DNA of 64,000 nucleotides from Aurantiochytrium sp. KH105 (GCA_003116975.1 BGKB01000001.1:608212-672211), one strand, 5' to 3'. Positions 1-9,972 are shown, counted from the first letter of the stretch. Numbers and translations are program-made. The notes: generated by a model from the letters alone, not told the origin.

Positions 1-1686
1 GCGCTCCGCGTGCTCGTACTCAATCGTACGGGCACAACGTTTTCCCAGGTCCAGCGTCTCGACGAGGAAGGCGTCATCCCCGCGCTCGAGGAGCTCGTGC
101 TGGGCGACAATGATCTCGACACCCTTGATCCGCTCGCAAATGTAAAATCCGACACCGTCTCGCACCAGCGCGGCTCGTATGCAGAATGGGCCAAAGAGCA
201 GATCAAACTTGCCGACCGCTCTGGCTTCACACCCGAGTCCTTTGCCAAAGGCTTTGCCAGCCTTCGCAAAATTGACATTTCGCGCAACAAACTCGCCACC
301 TGGTCCGAGGTCTGGCGTCTCTCCCGCCTTCCCGCGCTGCGCCACATTAATGTCAGCGACAACCCTATCGACGAGATCTTCTTTGACCTGCCTGCCATGG
401 CCGCTCTCGCCGATCCCGCCGACGCTCCGCAGCCGAGCGGACCCGCCGTTGAAGCCGGCGATGGAGCGTCTGCTCGAAGGAACCCCGGCAAGGAAAATGA
501 GATGCAGCAGTCGCGTCTCAAGGCTGCCGAAGCCTTTCGCCGCAAACTCGACGGACTTGAAACCAACCAGACCGAGGATGCCGACCAAGAACAGTCGTGC
601 TGCGGCGCCGATGCTGAGGGCGACTGCGCGGCCGACACGAATGAGGCAGACTCGCCGTCCAGTCCCAACGACGGCGGCGAGGCTGAGCACAAGGCGGACG
701 AAGATGCCGACACCAAAAAGAAACCCAGCCGTTTTGTGAACGAGCTCGACATTGTCATGAGCAACGGCATGGTCATTCCCATGCAGGAAAAACGCGAGCG
801 CGCGCGTTACACTGAGGCACGCCTCTTTAAGGGCTCTGGCACACAAGGCGGTTCGCAGCCATTTCGCAGTCTTGAGACGCTGCTTCTCTGCAGGACACGC
901 ATTACCTCGTGGACCAGTGTCGATGCTCTCAACAAATTTCCCGCCATCAAGGAGGCGCGTCTGCAGGGTTCGCCTCTCATCGCTGCAGCAGGCAACGCCG
1001 GTGCTGCTCGTCAAACGGTCATTGCTCGCGTCAAGGGTTTCGTGCGTCTCAACGGGTCCGAGGTTTCGCCTCGTGAACGCTCCGACGCCGAGCGTCTTTA
1101 CCTCAAGCGTGTCGCCGCTGCGCTCACCTCACTCTCGGGGCCCGAGCGAGACGCAAAGCTTGCTGAACATCCCCGCTACGACGAACTCGTTGCAGAGCAT
1201 GGCGATCCGACCGAGGCGGCGCGTCGCGCAAAGGCGGCTCAGGAAGCGGACGGCTCGCTCGCGTCGAACAGTGCCAAAGTCACGATTAGCAGCTTTGATC
1301 CGCGCACCTGCACAGCTCCGCCCGTGACCAAGCGTCTCTTGCTAAGCATGTCAGTCAAGGAGCTCAAGCTTCTTTGCCAGCGTCTCTTCAAGGTCGATGT
1401 GGACCTGCAAAAGCTGTTTTACAGGGAAAAGAGCAAGGACTTCGGACACCCAGTCGCGCTCGACGAGGATGGTATGGCTATTGTTGACTTTGGCGTCAAG
1501 GCCGGAGGCGAAATCATCATGGAAGCTCGTGACCCCGAAAAGGAAAAGGCAGACGCGGACAAGCGCGCCGCGCAGGAATCACAGCGGATGAAGGATCAGG
1601 AAACGCGTGCTGCTCGCGAGGCTGCCATTAAGCGCGAGGAAATTGAGCGTCAAAAGCAGTCACTTCTTTCCTCTTCAACCGATTGA
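1..1686 (+). CDS. TBCE: Tubulin-folding cofactor E, 5'-partial
   Basis: The frame is open to the first base of the window, so the gene starts upstream; 561 residues are visible. Leucine-rich repeats come first (around LEELVLGDNDL, LRKIDISRNKL and LRHINVSDNPI). An acidic low-complexity insert follows, then further LRRs and the TBCE-type segment LNGSEVSPRERSDAERLYL after the last repeat. A ubiquitin-like domain lies at about residues 425-510, and the C-terminus is a charged helix (REAAIKREEIERQK). In the family an N-terminal CAP-Gly domain precedes the LRRs; here it would lie outside the window. TBCE works with the other tubulin cofactors in alpha-tubulin folding and alpha/beta heterodimer assembly in the cytosol. 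The acidic insert and the helical tail after the UBL domain appear additional to the usual form. The assignment rests on domain order and motif resemblance. Confidence 0.85.
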   Translation, partial: ALRVLVLNRTGTTFSQVQRLDEEGVIPALEELVLGDNDLDTLDPLANVKSDTVSHQRGSYAEWAKEQIKLADRSGFTPESFAKGFASLRKIDISRNKLATWSEVWRLSRLPALRHINVSDNPIDEIFFDLPAMAALADPADAPQPSGPAVEAGDGASARRNPGKENEMQQSRLKAAEAFRRKLDGLETNQTEDADQEQSCCGADAEGDCAADTNEADSPSSPNDGGEAEHKADEDADTKKKPSRFVNELDIVMSNGMVIPMQEKRERARYTEARLFKGSGTQGGSQPFRSLETLLLCRTRITSWTSVDALNKFPAIKEARLQGSPLIAAAGNAGAARQTVIARVKGFVRLNGSEVSPRERSDAERLYLKRVAAALTSLSGPERDAKLAEHPRYDELVAEHGDPTEAARRAKAAQEADGSLASNSAKVTISSFDPRTCTAPPVTKRLLLSMSVKELKLLCQRLFKVDVDLQKLFYREKSKDFGHPVALDEDGMAIVDFGVKAGGEIIMEARDPEKEKADADKRAAQESQRMKDQETRAAREAAIKREEIERQKQSLLSSSTD

Positions 1687-1954
1687 GGCTTTTTCCTGAA
1701 GAGAAAGAATGGAAACAAGACAGGCCTACGACCTCAGCGTCTTGACTGATTTTTTGTTTGTTTGTAAAAGCGAATACTACATGAAAGAGGAAAAAGAAAA
1801 AAGAAAAAGGTGATTGCTTGGGACTTCCTCCTCCTTCCAGTTTCGTGTGGTCCTTCCCAAACTCGCTTTCGGCATGTGCACTACCTCTGCGAGGAGCCTA
1901 CCACGTAAATAGATACACAAATAAGAAACTTTTTCGATTCACATGTCACTTTTG

Positions 1955-3361
1955 TCAGGGTTGCTGCTGGCCATCGAGTGCCACAACAAGGTCGGGCCTC
2001 GCTGCGCGAAAGTCATCGACCAAGGTCTTTCCATCACCGAGGTCATTTCCGCCGAGCTCGAGGGTGCGGAGCGTCGAGTTTTCCTGCAAAGGCGTCTTGA
2101 GTGCCTCAGCACCCTCGCGTGTGAGACCTACACCACCAATTCCAAGCGTCTCTAGCGTTGCATTCTCGCGAAGAAGGTCGGCGAGGATGGCCACGCCGTC
2201 ATTACCAAGGGCATTGCCCATGAGACGGAGCTCCTTGAGACTGACGCCTTGCAAAAGATCGCCGACAGCCGCACGAAAGTCCTCGTTGCCCGCGCCAGTC
2301 GGATCTTCGACCACGCTGACGCCAATACTTGTGAGGTTGAGTCGTTGCAGACGTGGCGCAGCGTCTGAATCGGTCTGCGAGCTTTTCGAAAGCGCAGCAC
2401 CAAAAGCAGCCAATCCCGACAACCCCATCTTGTTCGCACGAAGGTCCAGGTCGTCAAGCTGCGTGGCGCAAATCGAAGCCGTGGCAGAAGACACCTCCTT
2501 GATTTCGTTTCGCCCAACAGCCAGAATGCGGAGCGCATGAAAGCACGATCCCACGCGATCTGATGCTGCGATGATGGACGCAAAGCCTTCCGCGCCAAGT
2601 CCGCAGGCATCCACATGCAATTCGCGGACACTCGATAGAGAAGAGACCTCCGAGCTGCTCGCCGATGAGGCAGAGTGCTGGGCGTCGTCCTTGTCTTCCG
2701 CTGCTTCGTCGCCCACGAGGGCACGGGCGCCAGCGTCGCCAATCGCGGGATTGTCACTCAGAATGAGACGGAGAGATCCCTGAGCCGCTGAGGACCCTCG
2801 AAGGGCCTTGCCAAGCGCGCGGCATCCCTCGACGCCGAGGCCACTAGAATTGAGCTCGAGATTTCGCAAGAACAAAGGCCCATTGCGCAGACCCTGCGCA
2901 AGGGCTGCCACGCCTCCATCCCCAAGGTCATTGCGACCGAGGCGGAGATCTTGAAGCGCATGTGACGGCTGCGCAAGTACGCAACCAAGATGCGGCATGC
3001 CACCTGCTGTAAGAGACTTGAACTCGAGGTCGAGCGCTTCGAGCGTCGAATTCTCCCAGGCATCCAGGAGCGCGGCGAGCTCGGCATCCCCGAATTGGGC
3101 GCAACCGACGGAGAGTCGTTTGAGCGTGGAGTTTTGCCGCAGCGCCTGCCCCAAGCGTTTTGCCGCGTCCTCGGACACGCTATGTCCAGAGCACAGCAGC
3201 TCTTCGAGCGAGGAGTTCTCCGCGAGCGCGTCTGCAAGCGCGCACAGGCCGCTTTCGTCAACCTTGCGCATGCTCATGACCAGCAGGGCGGGGCCCGTCT
3301 CATTGGCGCGGAGTTTAGCGACGAGGTCGTCCACGCCGCGACGCTGCTGGCCCCACGCCAT
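1955..3361 (-). CDS. Ribonuclease-inhibitor-type leucine-rich repeat protein
   Basis: A 468-residue protein built almost entirely from RI-type LRRs of about 28 residues, with recurrent LxxLxLxxNxLGDxGxxALA signatures such as LRLGRNDLGDGGVAALA and LELGGNDLGDGKTLV. This is the repeat class of NLRC3-like and RanGAP-like proteins. No NACHT, CARD or other domain is attached and no signal peptide is seen, so a cytosolic binding scaffold is the most that can be said. The first in-frame ATG is at 3361 (MAWGQQRRGVDD); the frame is open a little further upstream but has no earlier ATG. The gene is convergent with TBCE (268 bp apart) and divergent from the TOG-domain gene, sharing a 417-bp promoter with a copy of the AAAAAGGGTTGCGC element. 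Confidence 0.85.
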   Translation of the reverse strand: MAWGQQRRGVDDLVAKLRANETGPALLVMSMRKVDESGLCALADALAENSSLEELLCSGHSVSEDAAKRLGQALRQNSTLKRLSVGCAQFGDAELAALLDAWENSTLEALDLEFKSLTAGGMPHLGCVLAQPSHALQDLRLGRNDLGDGGVAALAQGLRNGPLFLRNLELNSSGLGVEGCRALGKALRGSSAAQGSLRLILSDNPAIGDAGARALVGDEAAEDKDDAQHSASSASSSEVSSLSSVRELHVDACGLGAEGFASIIAASDRVGSCFHALRILAVGRNEIKEVSSATASICATQLDDLDLRANKMGLSGLAAFGAALSKSSQTDSDAAPRLQRLNLTSIGVSVVEDPTGAGNEDFRAAVGDLLQGVSLKELRLMGNALGNDGVAILADLLRENATLETLGIGGVGLTREGAEALKTPLQENSTLRTLELGGNDLGDGKTLVDDFRAARPDLVVALDGQQQP

Positions 3362-3778
3362 CTTTCCCTCCTGTCCGTCTTTGCAGTCCTCGTCCAAGGG
3401 TTCTCTGCAATCTGTGACTGGCCAAAAGCCCCTCGCGTAGAGGGCGGGGTCTTGCCTTGCTTGATGATCGATCGCACAGCCACTCGACGAGGGAAACAGA
3501 AAGAGTTGCGCTAAAAAGGGTTGCGCAATGTAAAGCGGGTTGCGGCGGCTTCTCGCTCGTCCTTAGGAAGCTCGCAACGGTTCTATTGCCAAGAAGGTGA
3601 ATAAGGACGCGGAGCCCGACGCGACCATGAAGAGCAGAGCCGCCTGCTGCGCTGCGCAAGCTATAGCTAGACAGCCCTGTCCACTTTAGCACTGTGCTCT
3701 GCTGCGGCTTCGGCTGCGAGCTTCTTTTCAGGTGCAGGGGCTCGCGCGATCGGATGTTTGGCGCGCAAGAGCAGGTCC
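3362..3778. promoter_or_regulatory. Divergent promoter between LRR-RI and CLASP-like genes
   Basis: A 417-bp intergenic stretch between two divergent start codons. It holds the 14-mer AAAAAGGGTTGCGC and a second partial copy, GCGGGTTGCGG, 20 bp downstream. No convincing TATA box and no credible ORF was seen. Confidence 0.5.
3513..3526 (+). promoter_or_regulatory. Shared 14-mer promoter element AAAAAGGGTTGCGC
   Basis: An exact match to two copies in the methyltransferase/UPRT divergent promoter. The GGGTTGCGC core starts 261 bp upstream of the chosen ATG of the CLASP-like gene. Its function as a promoter element is inferred from recurrence and position only. Confidence 0.5.
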
Positions 3779-5833
3779 ATGACGCGGGGCGCCACACGCG
3801 GCGAGAAGGAAAATTGCCATGGGATCATACCGTCGTCGCAAGACGAGGAAATAGCATCGCCAAAGGGATGGTCCCCGCGCGCAAGTGAGATGATGCCTAC
3901 TAACACCAGTGTGGAGACGGATCTTCTTCCCTTTAAAGGCGATGAGGCAACAGAGGAAGCCTTGGCACACGCTGCGCGTTCTTGCGTTGCACTTTTGCGC
4001 AACAAGGATGATTGGGAACGCCAAGCCACAGGGCTCCAACTCATGCAAAGATTGGCAGTCTTTTCGCCAGAGACACTTGCAGCAGATCCGAGCTTGTACA
4101 AGACCCTTCTCGGATGGGTAGTACGCAGCGTTAGCTCGCTGCGATCAGCGTTGTCTAAAAGAGCAGCCCAAACATTGTCGGAGCTCTTTGCCCGCTTGGG
4201 CCCCAAGCTCAACGCGCCTCTCACCGACCTTCTCATTCCCGCGCTCATGAAGCGCGCCTCTGACAATACGAGTGGCTTTATTCGCCAGCATGCGCGCGCT
4301 GCATTGCACTCCTTTTGCACAAAGTGCGGGTCGCGAGATGTGGTACGGCAACTTGTAATTTTTATCCAGAGCTCAAACGCTAGCTTACGAGAGATCGCTC
4401 TCTTGGCAATCCATGACTGCCTCGCTGCCAGTGATCAGAATCACGTCCACCGAGATACCTTAAATGACGATGCCATGCGAGCAGTCCTCCAGGATCCCAA
4501 TCCGCGCGTTCGCAAGGCCGCGGCGCAGGTGCAAAACTTGCTTGCCAACGGGGGGTACAAGAGCAACGACACGCCTTCTGCACTATTGGACGCCAGCGAG
4601 TCCCGGCGTCTCGACGGCGCGTCCTTGTCGGCGCGAACGTCAACACGGGGTACCAAGCCATCTTTTCTCCCTGTTCTCAATAACCATCGTCGAGTTCCAG
4701 ACCCTTCCTTGACTTCAGACATGAGCGGGCCGCGAGTAGAGGCGGCTCCCGAGCTCCCGGCTCTAGGTCTGCCGAGCAAGCCAAGCAGTCCTCATCGTCG
4801 AGGTCGCACGCGTGGCAGTCCCGAGCGGAGTCGAACACGGGGAAGTCCTAGTCGATCAAGACGGATGCCATCGTCACCGTCCAAGCCAGAACCGGCAACA
4901 CGGATACCAAGTCTTCAGACGAACGATCTTGCCGATCAAAATAACATTTCCATGGAGACGTGGCGGAGACGTCGGGCTACGAAATTGCGGCAGCCAACGA
5001 GAAGGCAGACGAGAGTCGCGTCTTCACCAACGCATAGCAGAGCGTCACGCTTGCGACCTCGCAGACCGCAAACACAGGCCCCTTCTAAAATGACAAGCCC
5101 CTCGCCGACGACCCATGTGCATGCTGAGCAGGAAAGACCAATTATTGAACCCATCGAGAGGGTTCACGAAGACAAGCAAGACGTGCATTCTGAACGTGGG
5201 GTGAGGACTACGAACGATTTTGCATCAACGGATCGGGATGGCATGGCGCCGTACCAGTTCGACTATGGCGTGGTGGACGGCTCGGCCGAGGTCTCAGCGC
5301 ACGTTCCGCGTCCAGCGCCACAGAATTCAGTGCATCGCGCCGTGGAGGCGGCGGTGCGCCCCGTGACTTTGCGAGGAATCGTCACCCCTGAACACGTGCA
5401 GCGCGCACGGGATGCGAGTGATGACATTTGGGCACCTGTCCCGGAAACAGAGGAGCCGAGCTACGGAGGCGCCAGATCTGCGAAGGGTCATGAGAGAGCA
5501 AACGTAGATGATTCATCGACATGGCAGCAGACTGAGCAGCAAGAAGTAGCTCTGTGGCAAGAAATTGCTGGCTTGGACCAGCGGCTTGCTGCAGTACGCA
5601 CGCGAGCGCGTCTACGACAAGCGCGCATCAAGACTGGAATCGATGCCATGCCGGCAGACTTGGGTTTGTCGCCGGCAGGCGCGGCTATTTACGCAAACGC
5701 AGTTGCCGAAGCCCCAGCGTATGACGTCTCTACGGATCGCAGCAAAGTTCTAAGCCTTCCAAAGTTGCCGAAAAAAATTGGTGCGGAAACGCACGTCAGG
5801 CACCAGGGGCGTGGTCATTGGAAACCAGCCTAA
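3779..5833 (+). CDS. CLASP/TOG-domain microtubule-associated protein
   Basis: A 684-residue protein. Residues about 53-260 form a HEAT-repeat TOG domain of CLASP type: the stretches DDWERQATGLQLMQRL, SLRSALSKRAAQTLSELFA and PRVRKAAAQVQNLL are the expected helices. It is followed by a long basic Ser/Pro/Arg-rich region with R-G-S-P repeats. That region contains T374-R-I-P377 in a basic context, which fits the [S/T]-x-I-P EB1-binding motif. A predicted coiled coil (EQQEVALWQEIAGLDQRLAAV) lies near the C-terminus. Family members bind tubulin and regulate microtubule dynamics at plus ends, the cortex or the axoneme. Only one TOG domain is present, where animal CLASPs and TOGARAMs have several. 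ATG 3779 is the first in frame; ATGs at 3890 and 3893 are reasonable alternatives because the TOG homology begins after them. Confidence 0.75.
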   Translation: MTRGATRGEKENCHGIIPSSQDEEIASPKGWSPRASEMMPTNTSVETDLLPFKGDEATEEALAHAARSCVALLRNKDDWERQATGLQLMQRLAVFSPETLAADPSLYKTLLGWVVRSVSSLRSALSKRAAQTLSELFARLGPKLNAPLTDLLIPALMKRASDNTSGFIRQHARAALHSFCTKCGSRDVVRQLVIFIQSSNASLREIALLAIHDCLAASDQNHVHRDTLNDDAMRAVLQDPNPRVRKAAAQVQNLLANGGYKSNDTPSALLDASESRRLDGASLSARTSTRGTKPSFLPVLNNHRRVPDPSLTSDMSGPRVEAAPELPALGLPSKPSSPHRRGRTRGSPERSRTRGSPSRSRRMPSSPSKPEPATRIPSLQTNDLADQNNISMETWRRRRATKLRQPTRRQTRVASSPTHSRASRLRPRRPQTQAPSKMTSPSPTTHVHAEQERPIIEPIERVHEDKQDVHSERGVRTTNDFASTDRDGMAPYQFDYGVVDGSAEVSAHVPRPAPQNSVHRAVEAAVRPVTLRGIVTPEHVQRARDASDDIWAPVPETEEPSYGGARSAKGHERANVDDSSTWQQTEQQEVALWQEIAGLDQRLAAVRTRARLRQARIKTGIDAMPADLGLSPAGAAIYANAVAEAPAYDVSTDRSKVLSLPKLPKKIGAETHVRHQGRGHWKPA

Positions 5834-6519
5834 CAGTAAGGGCATTGTGAGAAGCGAGGACGAGGAAAAATAAACATCAACGTCGAATCCTGAGCAGCCT
5901 CGATCCCAATGAGTCGCGAAGCTCGGTCTCTCGGTCTCGATCAATCTTTACGTGCACGTCGGACGCCTCGAGTGAGTTCTGACAAGTCTTAACTCCACCA
6001 CTTATTCTCTTTCTCCTCCTCTTTCTCCTCCTTCTCCTCCTCCTCCTCATGATGATGATGATCATCATCATCGTCACTGACATGACCGTCTGTTCGCGAG
6101 CTTCGTGCCGCAAGAAACGTTGCGCTCGAATGATGACGTCGAGCCCTCTCGGCGGTAATTCAGAGGACGCCCGAACTGGAACCGATTCGGAACGAGACGA
6201 GAACTGCGTCTTCCTCCTCCTTTTTTTTTTTTTTTTGATGTCTTCGGCATTCGGGACAAGCGTCAATGCGCTGAACTTGGGTCGCCGCAGCGACGTCTCG
6301 GCCGTTCGGGTCGGGCCGGGCGAAGACATTGTGCGAACTTGGGTATGATCTCCACGGAGCGAGAGCTTGACGCCAAACTCCTCCGGATGCAAAACCGCAA
6401 TCGAATCTCTTAGAAAATACAACAAGAGCCATCGTCGCAAGAAAAGGCAACGAGCCTCCCTGTACATCTGAAGAGCGAGCACAAACCCACGCACACACAC
6501 ACACACGAAGCAGAAGCAC
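5834..6519. other. Intergenic region with polypyrimidine tract and palindrome
   Basis: This 686-bp stretch upstream of the TauD-like gene holds a CTC-rich pyrimidine tract (about 6010-6048), a perfect 22-bp palindrome of GATGATGATG and its complement (6051-6072), a run of 16 T (6221-6236) and a short (AC)n tract just before the start codon at 6520. GTTGCGC at about 6119 is only a partial match to the recurring promoter core. Long ORFs on the minus strand here are arginine-rich low-complexity products of the CTC tract and are not accepted. Confidence 0.5.
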
Positions 6520-7581
6520 ATGATGGAAACGCCATTCCTCGAGGCGCAAGACGGAAGAGAGAAAATGACAACGCTGACGAGATCGTATTCTAGGACCACT
6601 CGTACGCTACTTGTCGGTATGCTGGTAATGCTCGGAGCTTTTGCTGCCATGTTCGCAAGGTCGCCGCTGCACAATTCGAAACTGCAAATTGTGCAAATGA
6701 GCAACAAGACCTTTGGAGCAGAGGTGTACGGTTTTGATGCCCCGACCATGGCCAGAGACGCAGAGATGATGGCAAAAGTACGGGCTGCGCTTGAAGAGCA
6801 TCTCGTTCTCCGCTTTCACAATGTGGCGCAGGATTTGACACCAGCCTTGCATGTTGACCTGGCCAAGCGCATCGGCCCTGTCGACCCTCAGGTCTCTGCA
6901 CCGCCAAAGTACTTGCTCAAGGGTGTCTTTAACAGTCCAGAACAAGTGAAGCGCGCGGCTGCACTTGGAGTCGATGCACATGCTCTGGGCGAGACAATGC
7001 GCAAAGCTGCCGAGGGGGCGCGCGAGCTACCTCGCGAGATTACGCGCATCGTCAAGGAGCCAAGCGATGTGGCAGCCTTCGGAGAGGGCTGGCATTCAGA
7101 TCTCACGTATCTGGCGACGCCGCCATTTGCGGCCGCTCTCGCGGCAAGAGAGCTTCCGTCCGTAGGTCTCGGAAACACAATGTTTCTCGACATGCGAGCG
7201 GCTTTTGATACGCTGCCAGAAGATCTGAAGGTGCGTGCGTCTGAGGCCTCGGCCAACCACACGGATGGACATCAGTCGTGGACAGTGCATCCTGCGGTGC
7301 GGGTGGACAATATGCATTCAAGGCCAAGTCTCTTTGTCAACAAAGCCTTTGCGCGGCACATGGTCCCGCGCAACGTCTCTTCGGATAGCCTGCTGACCTC
7401 CTTGCTCGCTCACGTCGACGCTTTACCTGAATTGGCGCCACAAGCGTTTCTGAATCTTACATGGACCGACGGACAGCTTTTGATGTGGGACAACCGCTTC
7501 ACGCAACACGCTGCTGTTGCAGATTATCACACCCGACGAGAAATGCATCGTGTTATTGTCTCGGGGAATGCTCCCTTTTGA
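6520..7581 (+). CDS. Membrane-anchored TauD/TfdA-family 2-oxoglutarate dioxygenase
   Basis: A 353-residue protein. Residues about 28-46 (LLVGMLVMLGAFAAMFA) form one hydrophobic segment after a basic N-terminus, a likely type II signal anchor. The rest is a TauD/TfdA fold. The iron facial triad is H192-x-D194 in WHSDLTY and H330 in WDNRFTQHAAVADY; the C-terminal RREMHRV supplies the arginine expected to hold 2-oxoglutarate. The family hydroxylates small substrates such as taurine, sulfonates and aromatic ethers with Fe(II), O2 and 2-oxoglutarate. The substrate cannot be read from the sequence. The membrane anchor is unusual for a family that is mostly soluble in bacteria. The start is the first of two adjacent ATGs; the second Met (6523) is equally possible. 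It is convergent with the TPR gene, 228 bp away. Confidence 0.88.
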   Translation: MMETPFLEAQDGREKMTTLTRSYSRTTRTLLVGMLVMLGAFAAMFARSPLHNSKLQIVQMSNKTFGAEVYGFDAPTMARDAEMMAKVRAALEEHLVLRFHNVAQDLTPALHVDLAKRIGPVDPQVSAPPKYLLKGVFNSPEQVKRAAALGVDAHALGETMRKAAEGARELPREITRIVKEPSDVAAFGEGWHSDLTYLATPPFAAALAARELPSVGLGNTMFLDMRAAFDTLPEDLKVRASEASANHTDGHQSWTVHPAVRVDNMHSRPSLFVNKAFARHMVPRNVSSDSLLTSLLAHVDALPELAPQAFLNLTWTDGQLLMWDNRFTQHAAVADYHTRREMHRVIVSGNAPF

Positions 7582-7809
7582 GTGAGAACAAGGCACCAAG
7601 CAAGCTACAATATTTCACCACGGAAAAGGAAATACAAAAGACGATGCAAAACCTGTAAATTTTACTACCATCATTGATTATCTTTCTTTCTTTTTCGTGT
7701 TTCTTGGCTCTGGATGAGGGAAGCCATGAGCAAGTACGAGTTGGCAGGGAAGAAAACTAGAAGGGAAGACCTGGACATTTTCTGAAAACGATAAATGAAA
7801 AACTCGCGA

Positions 7810-9516
7810 TCAAAAGGAGGAGTAGCCACCCTGCTGAAAGCCTAGTTCCTTTGCGCGCCTGCTCGCGCCAGCAGCGACCTCATCGTTGCCCATTGCAGCC
7901 AGGACGCGAGCGAAAAAGTTCCATGCGCAAGGGTCATTGGGATTGCGAAGGGTGCGCTGGCTCATCAAAGCGCGTGCTTCGCGCAGAGCAAGGAGATTCT
8001 CCTCACTACTGCCGGGCCGCACAACGTTTTGCTGCGATGGGTCTGCGGAACGCACATCAATGTTCGCAGCGCGAAGCGTGCACTCACAGTGAACAATGGC
8101 TAGAAGCTCTGCATCTGTGGCCCGTCCAAGTACAGCGGACCAATCGCCCTGAGTGAGCGACAAGGCCTTTGCGGCCTGCGCAAACTGACCATCGGCACGA
8201 AGCAAAAACGCTTCGCATACCGTGAGAAGAAGAGATGAATCCTTGCACATGGCTGTGAGGTCTGCGGCACGAGCACGGTCACCCTGACCAAGCGCCACGA
8301 GAACCTTGTGAAAGTGCAAGGAGGGGTCAGTGCGCGCCGTTTCGGGCGTAGCCTGTACCGCGTCGGGGACGCGTGCAATAATGTTGAAGCGATCTGTAAT
8401 GGAAGGCGAAGATGGGGCGTCCTTGCTCGCTTGAAAAAGTTTACGAAGGTCGAAACGGGGCATCTCTTGGTCGTGATGGAGGATCCACTCGTCATCGCCG
8501 CCAAGTACAAGAGAGCGCCAGAGAATGAGTGTTGCCTGGGGCCAGCTTTGTGGCCATGTTTCGGGGAAGGACAAGAGCGTATCCGTATGCTGTAATGCTG
8601 GGCGGAACTTTGCGCATTGTAAAGCAGCAATGGCCTGCGTGTAGTAGAACTCTCCGGCGAGGGATGAAACAGGACGGAGGCTGGCCTCAAAGACGTGTTC
8701 GAGCTCCCGCGTAAGACGAACGCATTCGCGAAAGCGGTAAGACTTTAGGAACCCGTGTGCCGTAGCCATTGCGGCCATACCCTGATTATACTCTGTAGCG
8801 AGTGCCTCGCCGGCAATGCGCTCTCCTTCGCCGAGAAATCCACAGGCAAAGAGCGCATTGGCGTGCAGGCCCTGAACGGCCGGAAAGCTTGGCAGTTCTG
8901 GAAGCCATTCTGACAAGGTGCGCTCAACACAGGCTAACGCGCGGTCCGTGTCTCCACGGCGCATGTAGATCTCCTGAAGCGAGCGGAGTGCGACAATGTT
9001 GAATGGATTTGTGAGGAGGCGGTCCTCGAAAATTTGGACCGCGCGAACGGCGTCGTTATCGCCCAGAGCGCGCGTCGCGGCCACGAGACAGACGGCATCT
9101 TCCGAGGGCTCTTCAGACACGATCGGGTCGTTGGCCAGGGCGTGCATTCTCGCGTCAAGGGCTGCGAGAGGTTCTTGCAGCTCGTCGCGGGTCGAGCGCC
9201 ACGGTTTCCGCTCAAAGAGTCGCGTGAGCCCCCAGAGCGCTTCGGCAGAGCCGCAGAGGATGGCTCCGCTGCGCACAAGCGCTTCGGCCTCGGTCGCGGG
9301 CTGCCCGTGTCCGCAACTAAAGGCTGCGGCGATGTCGCCAAAGGTCTCGGCATGCTTGAGCGCCGCGTAGTCGTCGCCGCCGACGGTGAGCTGCATGCCA
9401 CCGTACACGCAGGTTACCTTGGAGGCTGTGCTTGCGTGGGTGGCGAGCGCCCGCGCCCCGCGCGCGCCCGCCGTCTTGACCCTCTGCATCGCAATGGAGG
9501 CCCGCATTGTCCGCAT
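7810..9516 (-). CDS. TTC38: TTC38-like tetratricopeptide repeat protein, probably mitochondrial
   Basis: A 568-residue protein. The N-terminus (MRTMRASIAMQRVKTAGARG) is rich in Arg, Ala and Ser without acids, like a mitochondrial presequence. The body is helical TPR-like sequence that follows the TTC38 pattern: a block LLTNPFNIVALRSLQEIYM, then VQGLHANALFACGFLGEG and MAAMATAHGFLKSYRFRE, where TTC38 proteins carry the 'A.HA.AHV...G...EG' region. A final TPR (PCAWNFFARVLAAMGNDEVA) closes the protein. TTC38 has no settled biochemical role. The first ATG is 9516; a stop lies 14 codons upstream in the same frame. The gene lies head-to-tail with the SWEET array downstream on the minus strand. The family call is by eye and moderate. 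Confidence 0.65.
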   Translation of the reverse strand: MRTMRASIAMQRVKTAGARGARALATHASTASKVTCVYGGMQLTVGGDDYAALKHAETFGDIAAAFSCGHGQPATEAEALVRSGAILCGSAEALWGLTRLFERKPWRSTRDELQEPLAALDARMHALANDPIVSEEPSEDAVCLVAATRALGDNDAVRAVQIFEDRLLTNPFNIVALRSLQEIYMRRGDTDRALACVERTLSEWLPELPSFPAVQGLHANALFACGFLGEGERIAGEALATEYNQGMAAMATAHGFLKSYRFRECVRLTRELEHVFEASLRPVSSLAGEFYYTQAIAALQCAKFRPALQHTDTLLSFPETWPQSWPQATLILWRSLVLGGDDEWILHHDQEMPRFDLRKLFQASKDAPSSPSITDRFNIIARVPDAVQATPETARTDPSLHFHKVLVALGQGDRARAADLTAMCKDSSLLLTVCEAFLLRADGQFAQAAKALSLTQGDWSAVLGRATDAELLAIVHCECTLRAANIDVRSADPSQQNVVRPGSSEENLLALREARALMSQRTLRNPNDPCAWNFFARVLAAMGNDEVAAGASRRAKELGFQQGGYSSF

Positions 9517-9972
9517 CCAAGTGAATTTGGCATTTGCCAAAGCGTCTTCATGTCAGCAACGTTGTGTTAGGCCTAGCAACTCGAAAGGCAGATGGGCCTC
9601 TTGAAGAACGAATACGAATGCAAGCCAGGGGAGACTTTGAGCTTGGCCTACGAACAGAACCTACTCGATGATGGCTTTGCGTGAAGATTAACTTTAAAGC
9701 CGATGCAGAAACCAACTACTAGACTTTTCGCCACCATAATTTTGTGGAGGCCCCGCTTGAGGATGGATGGGCAATTGTCATTGAAGCGACACGATGGACG
9801 GAAAATGGGAGAAAAGAAAGAAGGCGAGAAAATCGTCCGATGGACAGCGAGCGACCAAATGATGGTGTCCGTCATCACGAGCGGACTTCAAATCTGGAAA
9901 GGAAATGTAAGTCAAAAGTCAAGACAAATTTGGGAGGTTATTTGTTCCACGATTAGTTCGGTGACAACAAAC
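9517..9972. other. Intergenic region, TPR gene to SWEET array
   Basis: 456 bp between the start of the TPR gene and the stop of the first SWEET gene, both on the minus strand. Purine-rich around 9800. No credible coding sequence or RNA gene is seen. Confidence 0.4.

Noticed and set aside
5877..6749. 290-codon minus-strand frame upstream of and overlapping the TauD-like gene
   Set aside because: Its middle is a translation of the CTC and CAT repeats and the T-run; the overlapping plus-strand gene has a clear enzyme fold.
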